In this document: one piece after another, positions 43,075-51,429 of the stretch
Position numbering within the stretch: position 1 is the first letter of the stretch
How the letters are laid out: every line of letters begins with the position of its first letter
From: Chloroflexota bacterium
GTDB taxonomy: Bacteria > Chloroflexota > Anaerolineae > Anaerolineales > Anaerolineaceae
Length of the DNA: 64,000 bases
Assembly (NCBI GenBank): GCA_004347695.1
Contig: SLTK01000009.1
Coordinates: forward strand, 1 to 64,000
Reading direction: 5' to 3'
Notes under the pieces: model-generated
Database searches by the model: none
What the model saw: only the letters and a program-made list of their open reading frames with translations
What the model was told of the DNA's origin: nothing
Made by a program: the position numbers and the translations under genes

Positions 43075-43108
43075 AATTGGGGGGCAGCGCTATAGCTGCC
43101 CTCCAATT
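43075..43108 (+). promoter_or_regulatory. Intercistronic hairpin after livJ
   Basis: AATTGG...CCAATT encloses GGCAGC/GCTGCC, a strong hairpin in the 92-nt livJ-livH gap with no U-run. Such stems often stabilise the binding-protein message relative to the permease genes. Confidence 0.55.
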
Positions 43109-43143
43109 CCTGTATTTTCCGAAAACTTGGAGGTGTTCCCCCA

Positions 43144-44271
43144 ATGCAGCAAGTTAGCACCCCCTCTCAAACTACATTGCCATTGGTTAAACCGCATACC
43201 CGGCTAGCCTGGGTAGGGCAGCTATTCTTCATCGTTTTAGGGTTGGCTGTCGTTTATATTCTCGGTAAGAACCTTATCAGTAATCCGACGCTGTTTGCCA
43301 ATATTTTCATCAGCGGCCTGCAGTTGGGTTTTGTGTATGCCATGATTGCACTTGGCTACACCATGGTGTATGGAATTGTTAAATTAATTAACTTTGCGCA
43401 CGGTGATGTGTTCATGGTTGGCGCATTTGTCAGCTTTTTTGCGGTAACGCGCTTTAATCTGCACCAATGGCCTTTGGCAGTTTTTCCATCGATACCTCCC
43501 ATGGTAGGCGTGGTAATTGGGTCTATCAGCGTTATCATCCTTTCGATGCTGATTTGTATTATGCTCGCAGTTACCATTGAGCGAGTAGCGTACAAGCCCT
43601 TGCGGGATGCCCCTAGAATCGCAGCTTTGATCACCGCGATTGGCGTCTCATTCTTTCTGGAATATTTCGGGGCATTAAACTTTGTGTTTTCCCCTCGTTT
43701 TATCCCTTATGAACGACCCTTCGAAGTCGTAGCCTGGTACATTAAAGGTGGAATACACCAGGTCGTCCCTGGCACACAGCCACCAGATGGCAGCATTACT
43801 TTTTCCAATATCTTGCTGATCATTATGCTGGCATCCGTTCTGGTACAAATCTTCCTGCAATTCCTTGTGAAGCGTACCAAAATTGGGGTAGCGATGCGAG
43901 CGGCCTCTTACGACAAGCAGGCAGCTCGCTTAATGGGCATCGATGTCGACTCGGTTATTTCATTTACCTTTGCCATTGGCGCAGCTTTTGCCGGGTTGGG
44001 AGGCGTGCTTTACGCGATTGCCTACAGCTCGATCTGGTCGCAATTGGGTATTCTGCCTGGCTTGAAAGCCTTTGTCGCGGCAGTTTTAGGTGGCATTGGC
44101 AGTATTCCGGGGGCGTTCGTGGGTGCGCTGATCATGGGACAGGCTGAATCCATGACTATGGGATATATCTCGACACCCATGCGCGACGCAGTTGCGTTCA
44201 CGATCCTCATCATCGTCCTGTTGATCCGGCCTACCGGTATCTTCGGCGAGCCCGAAAAAGAAAAAGCATAG
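43144..44271 (+). CDS. livH: Branched-chain amino-acid ABC permease LivH
   Basis: A 375-residue permease with about eight to nine hydrophobic segments. GYTMVYGIVKLINFAHGDVFMVGAFV and the family loop MRAASYDKQAARLMGIDVDSVISFTFAIGAAFAGLGG identify LivH; the latter couples to the ATPases. An extra ~40-residue N-terminus and an insertion with many Pro/Gly residues (about 195-225) make it longer than the E. coli protein (308). It is the second gene of a five-gene operon. Confidence 0.95.
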   Translation: MQQVSTPSQTTLPLVKPHTRLAWVGQLFFIVLGLAVVYILGKNLISNPTLFANIFISGLQLGFVYAMIALGYTMVYGIVKLINFAHGDVFMVGAFVSFFAVTRFNLHQWPLAVFPSIPPMVGVVIGSISVIILSMLICIMLAVTIERVAYKPLRDAPRIAALITAIGVSFFLEYFGALNFVFSPRFIPYERPFEVVAWYIKGGIHQVVPGTQPPDGSITFSNILLIIMLASVLVQIFLQFLVKRTKIGVAMRAASYDKQAARLMGIDVDSVISFTFAIGAAFAGLGGVLYAIAYSSIWSQLGILPGLKAFVAAVLGGIGSIPGAFVGALIMGQAESMTMGYISTPMRDAVAFTILIIVLLIRPTGIFGEPEKEKA

Positions 44272-44280
44272 GAGCCCGCC

Positions 44281-45645
44281 ATGGAATTTGGATTTCTCGT
44301 TGGATCGATCGTAAAAATTCTTGCCTTGCTGGCCTACATTTACGGTATTTTGTGGGTCATGGCCCAACCCAGTCGGTGGGTTAAGGCTGGCGGGCTGATA
44401 GTGGCCTTTGGTGTTGTCCAGCTTGGTTTGACAAAGTTTGGCAATTTCCAGATCCTAAACTCATTTGACAGTGGCCTGCTCTTTCAGGCCAGCGCCATGA
44501 CTATGGTTGCGTTGGGATTGAACCTGATTTACGGGTTCAATGGTCAATTCAGCCTTGGTCAGTGGGGCTTCTATGGGATTGGTGCATATACAGCCGCAGA
44601 CATCACCTACCGTTGGGTGAATGGCGATGCACGCGGTTTGGTGGTGATTGCAGTCGGAACCATTCTCGGCGCAGTCATTCTGACTGGTATCAACAAGCTT
44701 CTGAATCAAATCCGCGGCGTTCCGGTGATGTCGGCATTTACCCTGTATCTGATCGGTTCCATTGCAGCCGGTTATGTAGCAGTAATGGCGGGTAAACTGC
44801 TTTTCCCGGTGTTCCAGCCGCTGTTAGGTACCAATCTTGAACCCGGCATCCTTGCCACAGGAATTCCGCTGCAGGTTGTGTTCTTCCTGGCAGTTATCCT
44901 GGCGGGTGTTTTCGCTGCCGAGATCAGCTTCCTGCTGGGCGTTCCGGTACTTACCTTAGGTTCAGATTATTTCGGAATTGCTACCCTGGGCTTCACCATC
45001 GTCGTAAATGTGTTGATGGTCAACTCTGACACCATCCTGCCTTTCCCCGAAATGAAAGGCGGCCGCGGCATGGTTGGCATACCCAAACTGACCACATGGT
45101 TTTGGGCGTTCTTCTTCATGATCGTTGTCATCGTGATCATGCGTAATATCCTGCGCTCCAGTACCGGGCGGGCAATTATGTCAGTACGGGAAGACGAAAC
45201 CGCCGCAAAAGCAATGGGCATTGACATCGCGGGTTCCAAACTGATGTCATTCATCATCGGCAGCCTTTTTGCCGGAATGGGTGGCGCGATTTACGCGCAC
45301 TTCATCGGCTTCCTGTCGCCTGGTTCGTTCGACTTTCTGGTCGGGTTCAACCCGCTGATCATTGTGGTGTTTGGCGGGCTGGGGAGTATGACGGGTACGA
45401 TTGCAGCCTCCTTTGGCTGGCTGTTCTTCCTGGAAGGCTTGCTGCGCGTATTGCTCGGTCAGATGGGTACAGAAGCGCCAACCTGGCGCTATGTACTTTA
45501 TCCACTGACCTTGCTGTTGCTCATGTTGATTCGGCCGCAAGGATTACTTGGCACGGTGGAATGGGGGTTCCTTAAAGCTAAAGAGGTTTTGGTTCGGCAA
45601 AAGCCAAAGCCGGCCTCAACTGATACTCCAGCGGTTCAGGCATAA
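44281..45645 (+). CDS. livM: Branched-chain amino-acid ABC permease LivM
   Basis: A 454-residue permease. LNLIYGFNGQFSLGQWGFYGIGAYTAA, YFGIATLGFTI and the coupling loop SVREDETAAKAMGIDIAGSKLMSFIIGSLFAGMGGAIYAH are LivM signatures. It forms the channel with LivH. The C-terminus (from about 430) is a short hydrophilic tail rich in Lys and Pro. The gap to livH is 9 nt with a ribosome site. Confidence 0.95.
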   Translation: MEFGFLVGSIVKILALLAYIYGILWVMAQPSRWVKAGGLIVAFGVVQLGLTKFGNFQILNSFDSGLLFQASAMTMVALGLNLIYGFNGQFSLGQWGFYGIGAYTAADITYRWVNGDARGLVVIAVGTILGAVILTGINKLLNQIRGVPVMSAFTLYLIGSIAAGYVAVMAGKLLFPVFQPLLGTNLEPGILATGIPLQVVFFLAVILAGVFAAEISFLLGVPVLTLGSDYFGIATLGFTIVVNVLMVNSDTILPFPEMKGGRGMVGIPKLTTWFWAFFFMIVVIVIMRNILRSSTGRAIMSVREDETAAKAMGIDIAGSKLMSFIIGSLFAGMGGAIYAHFIGFLSPGSFDFLVGFNPLIIVVFGGLGSMTGTIAASFGWLFFLEGLLRVLLGQMGTEAPTWRYVLYPLTLLLLMLIRPQGLLGTVEWGFLKAKEVLVRQKPKPASTDTPAVQA

Positions 45646-45656
45646 GGGAGGGACAC

Positions 45657-46454
45657 ATGGAAAACAATACTTCCTCTCCAACGATCCTGAAAGTCGAAGG
45701 TTTAACCAAATACTTCGGTGGTTTAGGTGCTGTCCAGAACTTCGAAATGGTGTTGAAACAAGGCGACCTCAACGGCTTGATCGGGCCGAATGGCGCGGGT
45801 AAAACCACCGTATTCAACCTGATCACGGGAATTTACGTGCCGACCCGCGGCCTGATCGAGTTTGACGGGACGAGTACTGCCGGGCGTGAACCCTTTGAAA
45901 TCACCCGAAGCGGTATCGCCCGTACCTTTCAGAATATCCGCCTGTTTTCCAATCTTTCCGTTCTCGATAATGTCCGCATTGCTTACCATCCGCATGCCGG
46001 ATACAGCCTGACGGACAGCGTACTGCGCACGAAACGATTCTATGTCAAAGAAGATGAACTCACCGAACAGGCGCTGGATTTTCTGGCAATATTCGGGCTG
46101 GAAGGGATTCAGAATGAACTGGCAAAGAATCTGCCCTACGGCCAGCAGCGCCGGGTTGAGATTGCCCGTGCGCTGGCAGCCAATCCCAAGCTGCTACTGC
46201 TGGATGAACCGGCTGCCGGGATGAATCCCAAAGAGATCATCGAGTTAATGGATTTGATCCATTTCATCCATGACCGCTTCAACCTGACTATCCTGCTGAT
46301 CGAGCATCAGATGCGGGTGGTGATGGGTATCTGCCGTTACATTACAGTGATGGATTTTGGCCAGGTGATCGCGCGCGGTAACCCCAAAGAAATCCAGGCT
46401 AACCAACGAGTCGTCGAGGCTTACCTGGGGAAAGGAGCCGGTCATGCTGCTTGA
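45657..46454 (+). CDS. livG: Branched-chain amino-acid ABC ATPase LivG
   Basis: A 265-residue ATPase: Walker A GPNGAGKTT, the signature LPYGQQRRVEIARALAANP, Walker B LLLLDEPAAGMNP, and the extra LivG-type loop around RTFQNIRLFSNLSVLDNV. The C-terminus overlaps livF by 11 nt. Confidence 0.96.
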   Translation: MENNTSSPTILKVEGLTKYFGGLGAVQNFEMVLKQGDLNGLIGPNGAGKTTVFNLITGIYVPTRGLIEFDGTSTAGREPFEITRSGIARTFQNIRLFSNLSVLDNVRIAYHPHAGYSLTDSVLRTKRFYVKEDELTEQALDFLAIFGLEGIQNELAKNLPYGQQRRVEIARALAANPKLLLLDEPAAGMNPKEIIELMDLIHFIHDRFNLTILLIEHQMRVVMGICRYITVMDFGQVIARGNPKEIQANQRVVEAYLGKGAGHAA

Positions 46455-47151
46455 AGTTGAAAACCTCAATGTGTATTACGGCGCAATCCATGCCTTGCAG
46501 GGGGTTTCATTCAATGTCGAAGAGGGTGAAATCGTTACCTTGATCGGCGCAAACGGAGCTGGCAAGTCCACTACTCTGCGCACGATTTCCGGCTTGCTGC
46601 GGTCGCGTACCGGGCATGTCAAGTTCAAGGGCATGGACATTTCGATGATGCCCGCGCAACAAATCGTCCGCCTGGGCGCCAGTCATGTGCCGGAAGGGCG
46701 GAAGATTTTCTCACCCCTGACTGTGCGTGAAAACCTGCTGATGGGCGCGTTTACCCGAACCGATCAGACAGAAATTCAACGTTCGATGGACCGGGTGTTT
46801 TCCAGCTTCCCGCGATTGAAGGAACGCATCAACCAGGCTGGCGGTACGCTATCCGGCGGTGAACAGCAAATGCTGGCCACCGGACGCGGCATGATGTCGC
46901 GGCCAACGCTGTTGATGATGGACGAGCCGTCGATGGGGTTGAGCCCGATCCTGGTGGAAGAGATCTTCTCGATCATCAAGGAAATCAATGCCGCCGGAAC
47001 CAGCATTTTGCTGGTCGAGCAGAATGCATCCATGGCGCTGTCCATTTCGCACCGGGCTTACGTTTTGGAAACCGGCAGGATTGTGCTCTCGGGCAGCGCG
47101 AAAGAGATTGCCGAGAACCCGCAGGTGAAGTCGGCGTACCTGGGGATTTAA
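46444..47151 (+). CDS. livF: Branched-chain amino-acid ABC ATPase LivF
   Basis: A 235-residue ATPase with GANGAGKST (Walker A), SGGEQQMLATGRGMM (signature) and LLMMDEPSMGLSP (Walker B), plus the LivF motif HVPEGRKIFSPLTVRENLLMG. It pairs with LivG to drive uptake. It ends the operon 40 nt before a terminator. Confidence 0.96.
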   Translation: MLLEVENLNVYYGAIHALQGVSFNVEEGEIVTLIGANGAGKSTTLRTISGLLRSRTGHVKFKGMDISMMPAQQIVRLGASHVPEGRKIFSPLTVRENLLMGAFTRTDQTEIQRSMDRVFSSFPRLKERINQAGGTLSGGEQQMLATGRGMMSRPTLLMMDEPSMGLSPILVEEIFSIIKEINAAGTSILLVEQNASMALSISHRAYVLETGRIVLSGSAKEIAENPQVKSAYLGI

Positions 47152-47191
47152 TACCTAAGACTTTACCACGGCGTCACGGAGAAGTGCTAAA

Positions 47192-47225
47192 AAATGGGGC
47201 GGGTTGAAACCTGTCCCATTTTTTT
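47192..47225 (+). terminator. Rho-independent terminator of the liv operon
   Basis: AATGGG...GGTT...AACC...CCCATT followed by a T-run, 40 nt after the livF stop. The following 47226-47453 holds only a decayed dispersed repeat (TGTCATCCTG...GATGACAGC) and no gene. Confidence 0.85.
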
Positions 47226-47453
47226 GTGTCATCCTGTTCGTTTTGGATAACATCCAGAGTGTTTTGATGACAGCTTAAGTTGAGCGAAGGATGTCCCGGT
47301 TTTCCAATGGGCTTGTTTTATGGAAGCTGGCAGTTTACAAATCCTAGCGCGAGATTTTGTGAATTTTGCTGATAAAAGGATCACACGTTCATGCCCAACG
47401 CGAAACAGACGGCAGTAAGTTTCCATGAAAATCTTAATAAACCTCAAAATTTC

Positions 47454-47481
47454 TTGACATGTGTTAGCGACGGCCTATAAT
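47454..47481 (+). promoter_or_regulatory. Strong promoter upstream of the camelysin cluster
   Basis: TTGACA (47454-47459), 16 nt, TATAAT (47476-47481). Transcription would begin near 47488. Confidence 0.75.
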
Positions 47482-47487
47482 ATAAAT

Positions 47488-47662
47488 AGACAAATGAACA
47501 GGCAGTAAAAAATTGAATAGCGCATGACACGAAGTTAGTACACACTGAGTGGAAGCATTGACCTGGGGAGGGAAATGGTCGCCTCTTCTATCAAATGATA
47601 GAAGATTTCCCAGCGAGCTACTGGCGAAACCGGCCACGTGAGATGGTCGGTTTATTGTTTAA
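47488..47662 (+). ncRNA. Candidate small RNA or riboswitch with intrinsic terminator
   Basis: About 175 nt between the strong promoter and a terminator. TCTTCTATCA (47584-47593) pairs with TGATAGAAGA (47596-47605). The terminator is AAACCGGCCA (47627-47636) with TGGTCGGTTT (47644-47653), a 10-bp stem with one G-U and a 7-nt loop, then ATTGTTT. No reading frame is seen, and no known riboswitch consensus fits. It lies about 500 nt before the first camelysin gene. Confidence 0.55.
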
Positions 47663-47744
47663 TACCTGACCGCTTTTTAACCCTTTTTATCCATCTTAAT
47701 TTAGCAATTGAACTCTAAGGGGAGGTAGATCTTTACTTGTGTGT

Positions 47745-47990
47745 TAAAGCAGAACCTCGGCTGGTTGCAGCCAACCGAGGCGATGCATGACGGGCACGGG
47801 TCAGCACCCTGTCTGCATTTAACATTATAACACGGCGTGCAAGTCCGATAATCCCTTTTCTCGATGTTTTCACCGGGGGAGGGGACCCAGACGGCGCCCG
47901 GGGTGGTTGCAGCCACGCGGGGCCGGGAGTTTGCCAGCAGACACGGGTCAGCGTTTTGGATGCTCCTTGCAGTCACAACGGGGGCGTTGG
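47745..47990. repeat. Two related structured GC-rich units
   Basis: The pair GGTTGCAGCCA and CACGGGTCAGC occurs at 47763-47773 with 47795-47805, and again at 47905-47915 with 47942-47952. The first lies in a hairpin (CCTCGG at 47755 with CCGAGG at 47775). Possible antisense TATAAT near 47825 (minus strand). No reading frame with a ribosome site is convincing in 47663-48150. Confidence 0.45.
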
Positions 47991-48163
47991 GCTGTGGCAC
48001 TGGCAAGGAAGGAGGAAGTGAACACGCTCGTATGCCAGTCTCAGGCTTGTTTGAGAGACGGCAAAAGGCGTACCTGGGATAACAGAAAGTCCAGCTATTC
48101 AGTATGTACATCAGCTCATTTCATATCCACGTACTTACTTTTTTTCTTGAAAGGGAGAATGTA

Positions 48164-48892
48164 ATGAAAAAGCTTTGGAAACCCGCTCTATTATTGGCCG
48201 CCATCGTCGTCATGGCGATCGGCATGCTCGGTTCTGGCGCCTGGTTTACGGATTCGAAAACCAGTGGCACCAGCACATTGGCTTCAGGAAAATTAGAAAT
48301 TGATGGTGCAGGTATTTCTAATTTCAATTTGGGAACAATTTCCCCCATGGCGCCAGGAGATAAAACAGATTTTGTTACAGTTACAATAAAAAACTCTGGA
48401 ACCACGAATTTAATCTGGATGGGTGATTTGGTTGTATCAGGCAATGAAACGTTGAAAAAGGCTATTTACATTGAAGACGCGACGATGGAATTCGTTGCAA
48501 AAGATGGCGGGACTTGGGCAGAACCCATCGATCATTTTATTACGAATGGCGTGGGCTCAGGACTTTACCCGGGTTGGTACAATACCCTTGCAAGTTTAAG
48601 TACATTTGGTGTAAATTCATTAGACGTATATGATGGCAATAACGGCATGGGTACAGCTCCTTATGAGTTTGTTGGGGCTCTAAAACCCGGATATGCGTAC
48701 AAGCTGACGCTTCGTTTCGGATTTGCCGAAGGGGCGGATAACAGTTACGCTAATAAAACCTTATATCTTAACTTCAAGGTTGATGCCACCCAACCGACAG
48801 CAGCAGCGATTGCAGCAAAATTCCCCTTCTTGCCTGCTGGTTCTGTTTATTGGGAAGCTTGGGCGCTTGGTCAGATTGGGAACCAGAACTAA
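48164..48892 (+). CDS. Camelysin/TasA-family secreted protein 1
   Basis: A 242-residue SipW-type substrate. The signal peptide (KKLWKPALLLAAIVVMAIGML) runs directly into SGAWFTDSKTSGTSTLASG at 24-42, the family hallmark, with GAWFTD at 25-30. The rest is all-beta in look (KLEIDGAGISNFNLG, FVTVTIKNSGTTNLIWMG, YANKTLYLNFKVDATQPT), as in TasA/CalY fibre-forming proteins. ATG 48164 is preceded by AAAGGGAG; a longer frame from 48104 is rejected. A fibrous surface or matrix protein is inferred. Confidence 0.82.
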   Translation: MKKLWKPALLLAAIVVMAIGMLGSGAWFTDSKTSGTSTLASGKLEIDGAGISNFNLGTISPMAPGDKTDFVTVTIKNSGTTNLIWMGDLVVSGNETLKKAIYIEDATMEFVAKDGGTWAEPIDHFITNGVGSGLYPGWYNTLASLSTFGVNSLDVYDGNNGMGTAPYEFVGALKPGYAYKLTLRFGFAEGADNSYANKTLYLNFKVDATQPTAAAIAAKFPFLPAGSVYWEAWALGQIGNQN

Positions 48893-49007
48893 TCTAAGGT
48901 TACCGGTTTAGCCAAGAAGTAATTACAACACAGGAGAGGGCAGTCTCACTTTTACTCTGGAGCTGCCCACTCCTGGGATGCCCACAATACTGTCCATCAG
49001 GCGAGGT

Positions 49008-49319
49008 ATGAAGGTTTTATTTAAAGTATTTTCTGCAGTTTCCATCTTGGCGATTATTGTTCTAGTTATTCTGGCGTACGGCTGAGTCAATAACCGCTGA
49101 TACCGGGTAGTGACAGTTGAGGGAAACTCAATGTCGCCGGCCATGTGGTATGGCGATTTGATGGTCATCGCCGGTCGGTACATCACAAAGGGAGACGCCA
49201 ACTGGGTGGTTGATAATTTCTCGAATCCGAACCTGCAGATCGTCGGGATTCACCGCTTCCACGTGCCTGGGCTCGGGTACCCCCTCCTATTCCTGTTCAG
49301 GCTGCTGGGCCGGGCCTGA
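49008..49319 (+). pseudogene. Broken SipW-like signal peptidase
   Basis: The frame from ATG 49008 encodes a membrane anchor (MKVLFKVFSAVSILAIIVLV), then reads through two in-frame TGA stops at 49083-49085 and 49098-49100 (LAYG*VNNR*YRVVTVEG), then NSMSPAMWYGDLMVIAG with the catalytic Ser region. TKGDAN follows only a few residues later, so about 35 residues holding the catalytic His (the VTHRL segment) are deleted. The same layout is intact in the fusion gene at 49983, where the second stop aligns with Trp51. It should be inactive unless the stops are suppressed. Confidence 0.82.
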
Positions 49320-49351
49320 AACCGAATATCTCCTCACCTGAAATAGTAAAG

Positions 49352-49954
49352 GTGAATGTGAAAATTATAAAGCTACTCCTGGTTTTGGTTGGTTTTCTAA
49401 CGACGGGCACGTTGGTCTTCGGCCTGGTCGGTACTGGCGCCTGGTTCTCCGATACGGCAACCAGCGCCGATAATATCATTACCACTGGAACGCTCGATCT
49501 CCAGGTGTCCGGAGAGCCGTTCAAAGCGACCGATCTGGCGCCGGGCGAGGAGTATTCCGAGATGGGAACCTTTTGCGTCGAAAACATTGGCACTACTGAC
49601 CTGAAATTTCGCGGCCTCTTCGAGACTGTTGCAAAACCGACGCATGATTTGCTGAAATTCACCACCCTCAAGGTCGAACAAAATACTAACGAGGGTTGGT
49701 TGATGATAAAAGAGGTTATGGGTAACCCAACCGTTGAAACCGATGGCCTCCCTTATTATTTCAAATACCCCGATCAGGATCCAACTATCATCAACCACTA
49801 TATTGTGGGGCAAGACCTGATTCCGAGCCAGGAAGTCTGTTACCGCCTTTCAATAAAGCTTGATGTAGATACCCCCGATGATCTTCAAGAGAAATACCTG
49901 GATTTTTTCTTGCATCTTTATGCCACTCAGAAAACAAACCCGGGCTGGGAGTGA
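49352..49954 (+). CDS. Camelysin/TasA-family secreted protein 2
   Basis: A 200-residue SipW-type substrate starting at GTG 49352. The signal peptide (IIKLLLVLVGFLTTGTLVF) ends in LVGTGAWFSDTATSADNI, with GAWFSD at 29-34. A beta-rich body follows (TTGTLDLQVSG, FCVENIGTTDLKFRG), and two Cys residues (about 74 and 168) could pair. Its end segment YYFKYPDQDP resembles FYVPYPDQSE in the fusion protein downstream. It lies between the broken and intact signal peptidases. The next gene starts 28 nt after its stop. Confidence 0.8.
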   Translation: MNVKIIKLLLVLVGFLTTGTLVFGLVGTGAWFSDTATSADNIITTGTLDLQVSGEPFKATDLAPGEEYSEMGTFCVENIGTTDLKFRGLFETVAKPTHDLLKFTTLKVEQNTNEGWLMIKEVMGNPTVETDGLPYYFKYPDQDPTIINHYIVGQDLIPSQEVCYRLSIKLDVDTPDDLQEKYLDFFLHLYATQKTNPGWE

Positions 49955-49982
49955 ACCCCGCTGCCTTCGTGTTTTCTTCAGA

Positions 49983-51275
49983 ATGATCAAACCACCCATG
50001 CGCACTAATTCATTGGACACCCCTTCTCCCAACCGCTTCTTCCCGAGGCTGCTTCATTTTGGTTTCGATTGTCTTTTTGCTATTATTATTTTGTTGGCCG
50101 TTTTCCTGGCGTATGGAACCGTCCCGAACCGCTGGTACCACGTTCTGTATATCTACAGCGGCAGCATGGCCCCGACGATCCGCCCCGGAGATTTGATTGT
50201 CATCACTCCTCCAAGCCAGCAGTTAAAACCCGGGATGATTGTTACCCTGTCAGTAAACGGCGAGTTGGTCACTCACCGGTTAATCGCTATCGGAACAGAT
50301 GGCAGCCTGGCGACCAAAGGAGATGCGAATTTTACTCCGGATGGGTGGGATACTTCTGACATTCAGGTCCGCGGCATATATCGTGGGCGAATCCCGCTAT
50401 TGGGGTACATTGTTACCCTCCCGAAGCGCTTATTGATGATTGGTGAATCCGGGGCCTGGTTTACCGATTCAGGTCAGGTCGCAGGGGAGTTGGGCACAAT
50501 TGGTTGGCCGAGCCCAACCCCTTCACCTACACCCTCAGCGCCAGGTACCTCAATCGAAGCTACTATCGAAGCTTTACCTTTCTACGTCCCTTACCCGGAC
50601 CAGTCGGAAATGAACGTGTACGGTGTGGAGGGGGAGGTATGCGTCACCAACATCGGCGACGCGCCTACCCAGGGGCTTACGATGGATATCATCGTGGAAT
50701 ACAAACCGGAAAGCGGCGCGTTCCAACCGCTGGATGGTGACGGAGTCATGATCAGCGCTCCCGAACAGCTCATGCCTGGGCAGACTCAGTGCTATCCATA
50801 CAGCATCTCCTTCACACCCACCGTAGGCATACAATACCGCGTCGTTGCCCGGGTGATCATCCTCAACCATTCCGGCTGGCTGCCAGGCGGTCCGCAATGC
50901 ATCGGCCCGGAGCCTTGCCCGTTTGGACCGGAACCTAAGGCATCGTTTGAATTTGACGATGACATCTTCGAGAGTTCGAGCACCGGAGATGTAGGGCTGC
51001 CTGAACCGACAGCTACGCCGACCCCGACCCCGACGGAAATGAGCACCCAGACCGGGGAGCCACCGAATTCAACACCCAGTCTAATCGTCACTCCCCCGCC
51101 AGAGCAGGGGCAGACGGAGTGGATGACGCCGGTAGAAAGCCCAACAGCAGAAGCAACAATGGAACCAAGCCCTACCCCACTGCCGTCTGAAACCCCCACC
51201 GAGATACCGACGGTGGACCCAACTCCCGAACCCAGCTCGGTTCCAGTGGAATCTGAAACGCCAACAGAACCTTAA
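49983..51275 (+). CDS. SipW-like signal peptidase I fused to a camelysin-type motif and a Pro/Thr-rich surface domain
   Basis: A 430-residue protein. Residues 1-145 are a SipW-type signal peptidase: anchor near 28-44, Ser61 in SGSMAP, His98 in VTHRLIAIG (the His form replaces the Lys of ordinary SPase I), TKGDAN at 111-116 and PLLGYIV. Residues 157-163 then read GAWFTDS, the motif seen after the signal sequences of its two neighbours. A beta-rich domain (about 185-325, four Cys) and a Pro/Thr/Ser tail follow. ATG 49983 is chosen because the longer frame overlaps the previous gene; ATG 49998 is possible. It is expected to process the two camelysin-like proteins and perhaps itself. Confidence 0.82.
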   Translation: MIKPPMRTNSLDTPSPNRFFPRLLHFGFDCLFAIIILLAVFLAYGTVPNRWYHVLYIYSGSMAPTIRPGDLIVITPPSQQLKPGMIVTLSVNGELVTHRLIAIGTDGSLATKGDANFTPDGWDTSDIQVRGIYRGRIPLLGYIVTLPKRLLMIGESGAWFTDSGQVAGELGTIGWPSPTPSPTPSAPGTSIEATIEALPFYVPYPDQSEMNVYGVEGEVCVTNIGDAPTQGLTMDIIVEYKPESGAFQPLDGDGVMISAPEQLMPGQTQCYPYSISFTPTVGIQYRVVARVIILNHSGWLPGGPQCIGPEPCPFGPEPKASFEFDDDIFESSSTGDVGLPEPTATPTPTPTEMSTQTGEPPNSTPSLIVTPPPEQGQTEWMTPVESPTAEATMEPSPTPLPSETPTEIPTVDPTPEPSSVPVESETPTEP

Positions 51276-51354
51276 TCACAAGAAGACAATTGGCATGACG
51301 GGTATACCTAGCTCGCTGTTTCCCTAGCGAAGCCGAAAGTTCCGTCAGTTTCCC

Positions 51355-51391
51355 CGAAGATTCTTCGTTCGCTGCGCTTCCTCAGAACGAC
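51355..51391. repeat. Short dispersed repeat
   Basis: GAAGATTCTTCGTTCGCTGC followed by GCTTCCTCAGAACGACA, similar to the other TGACA-ended repeats in this window. It lies between the fusion gene and rnpB. Confidence 0.45.
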
Positions 51392-51429
51392 AATGTGTGC
51401 GTCACCTTGCGGGCAGAGTGACAAGGGTT

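Noticed and set aside
47488-47662. c-di-GMP-I riboswitch before the camelysin genes
   Set aside because: The conserved GACGCAAAGCC and AGCCGGGTT pieces are not present.
47701-48111. 136-aa minus-strand open frame rich in Cys
   Set aside because: It covers the two structured GC-rich units; frame length follows from high GC, and no ribosome site is present.
49083-49100. TGA recoding (as Trp) in the signal peptidase fragment
   Set aside because: Many intact genes here end in TGA with tight overlaps, so TGA is a true stop; the first TGA aligns with Thr, and the His segment is deleted, so decay is simpler.
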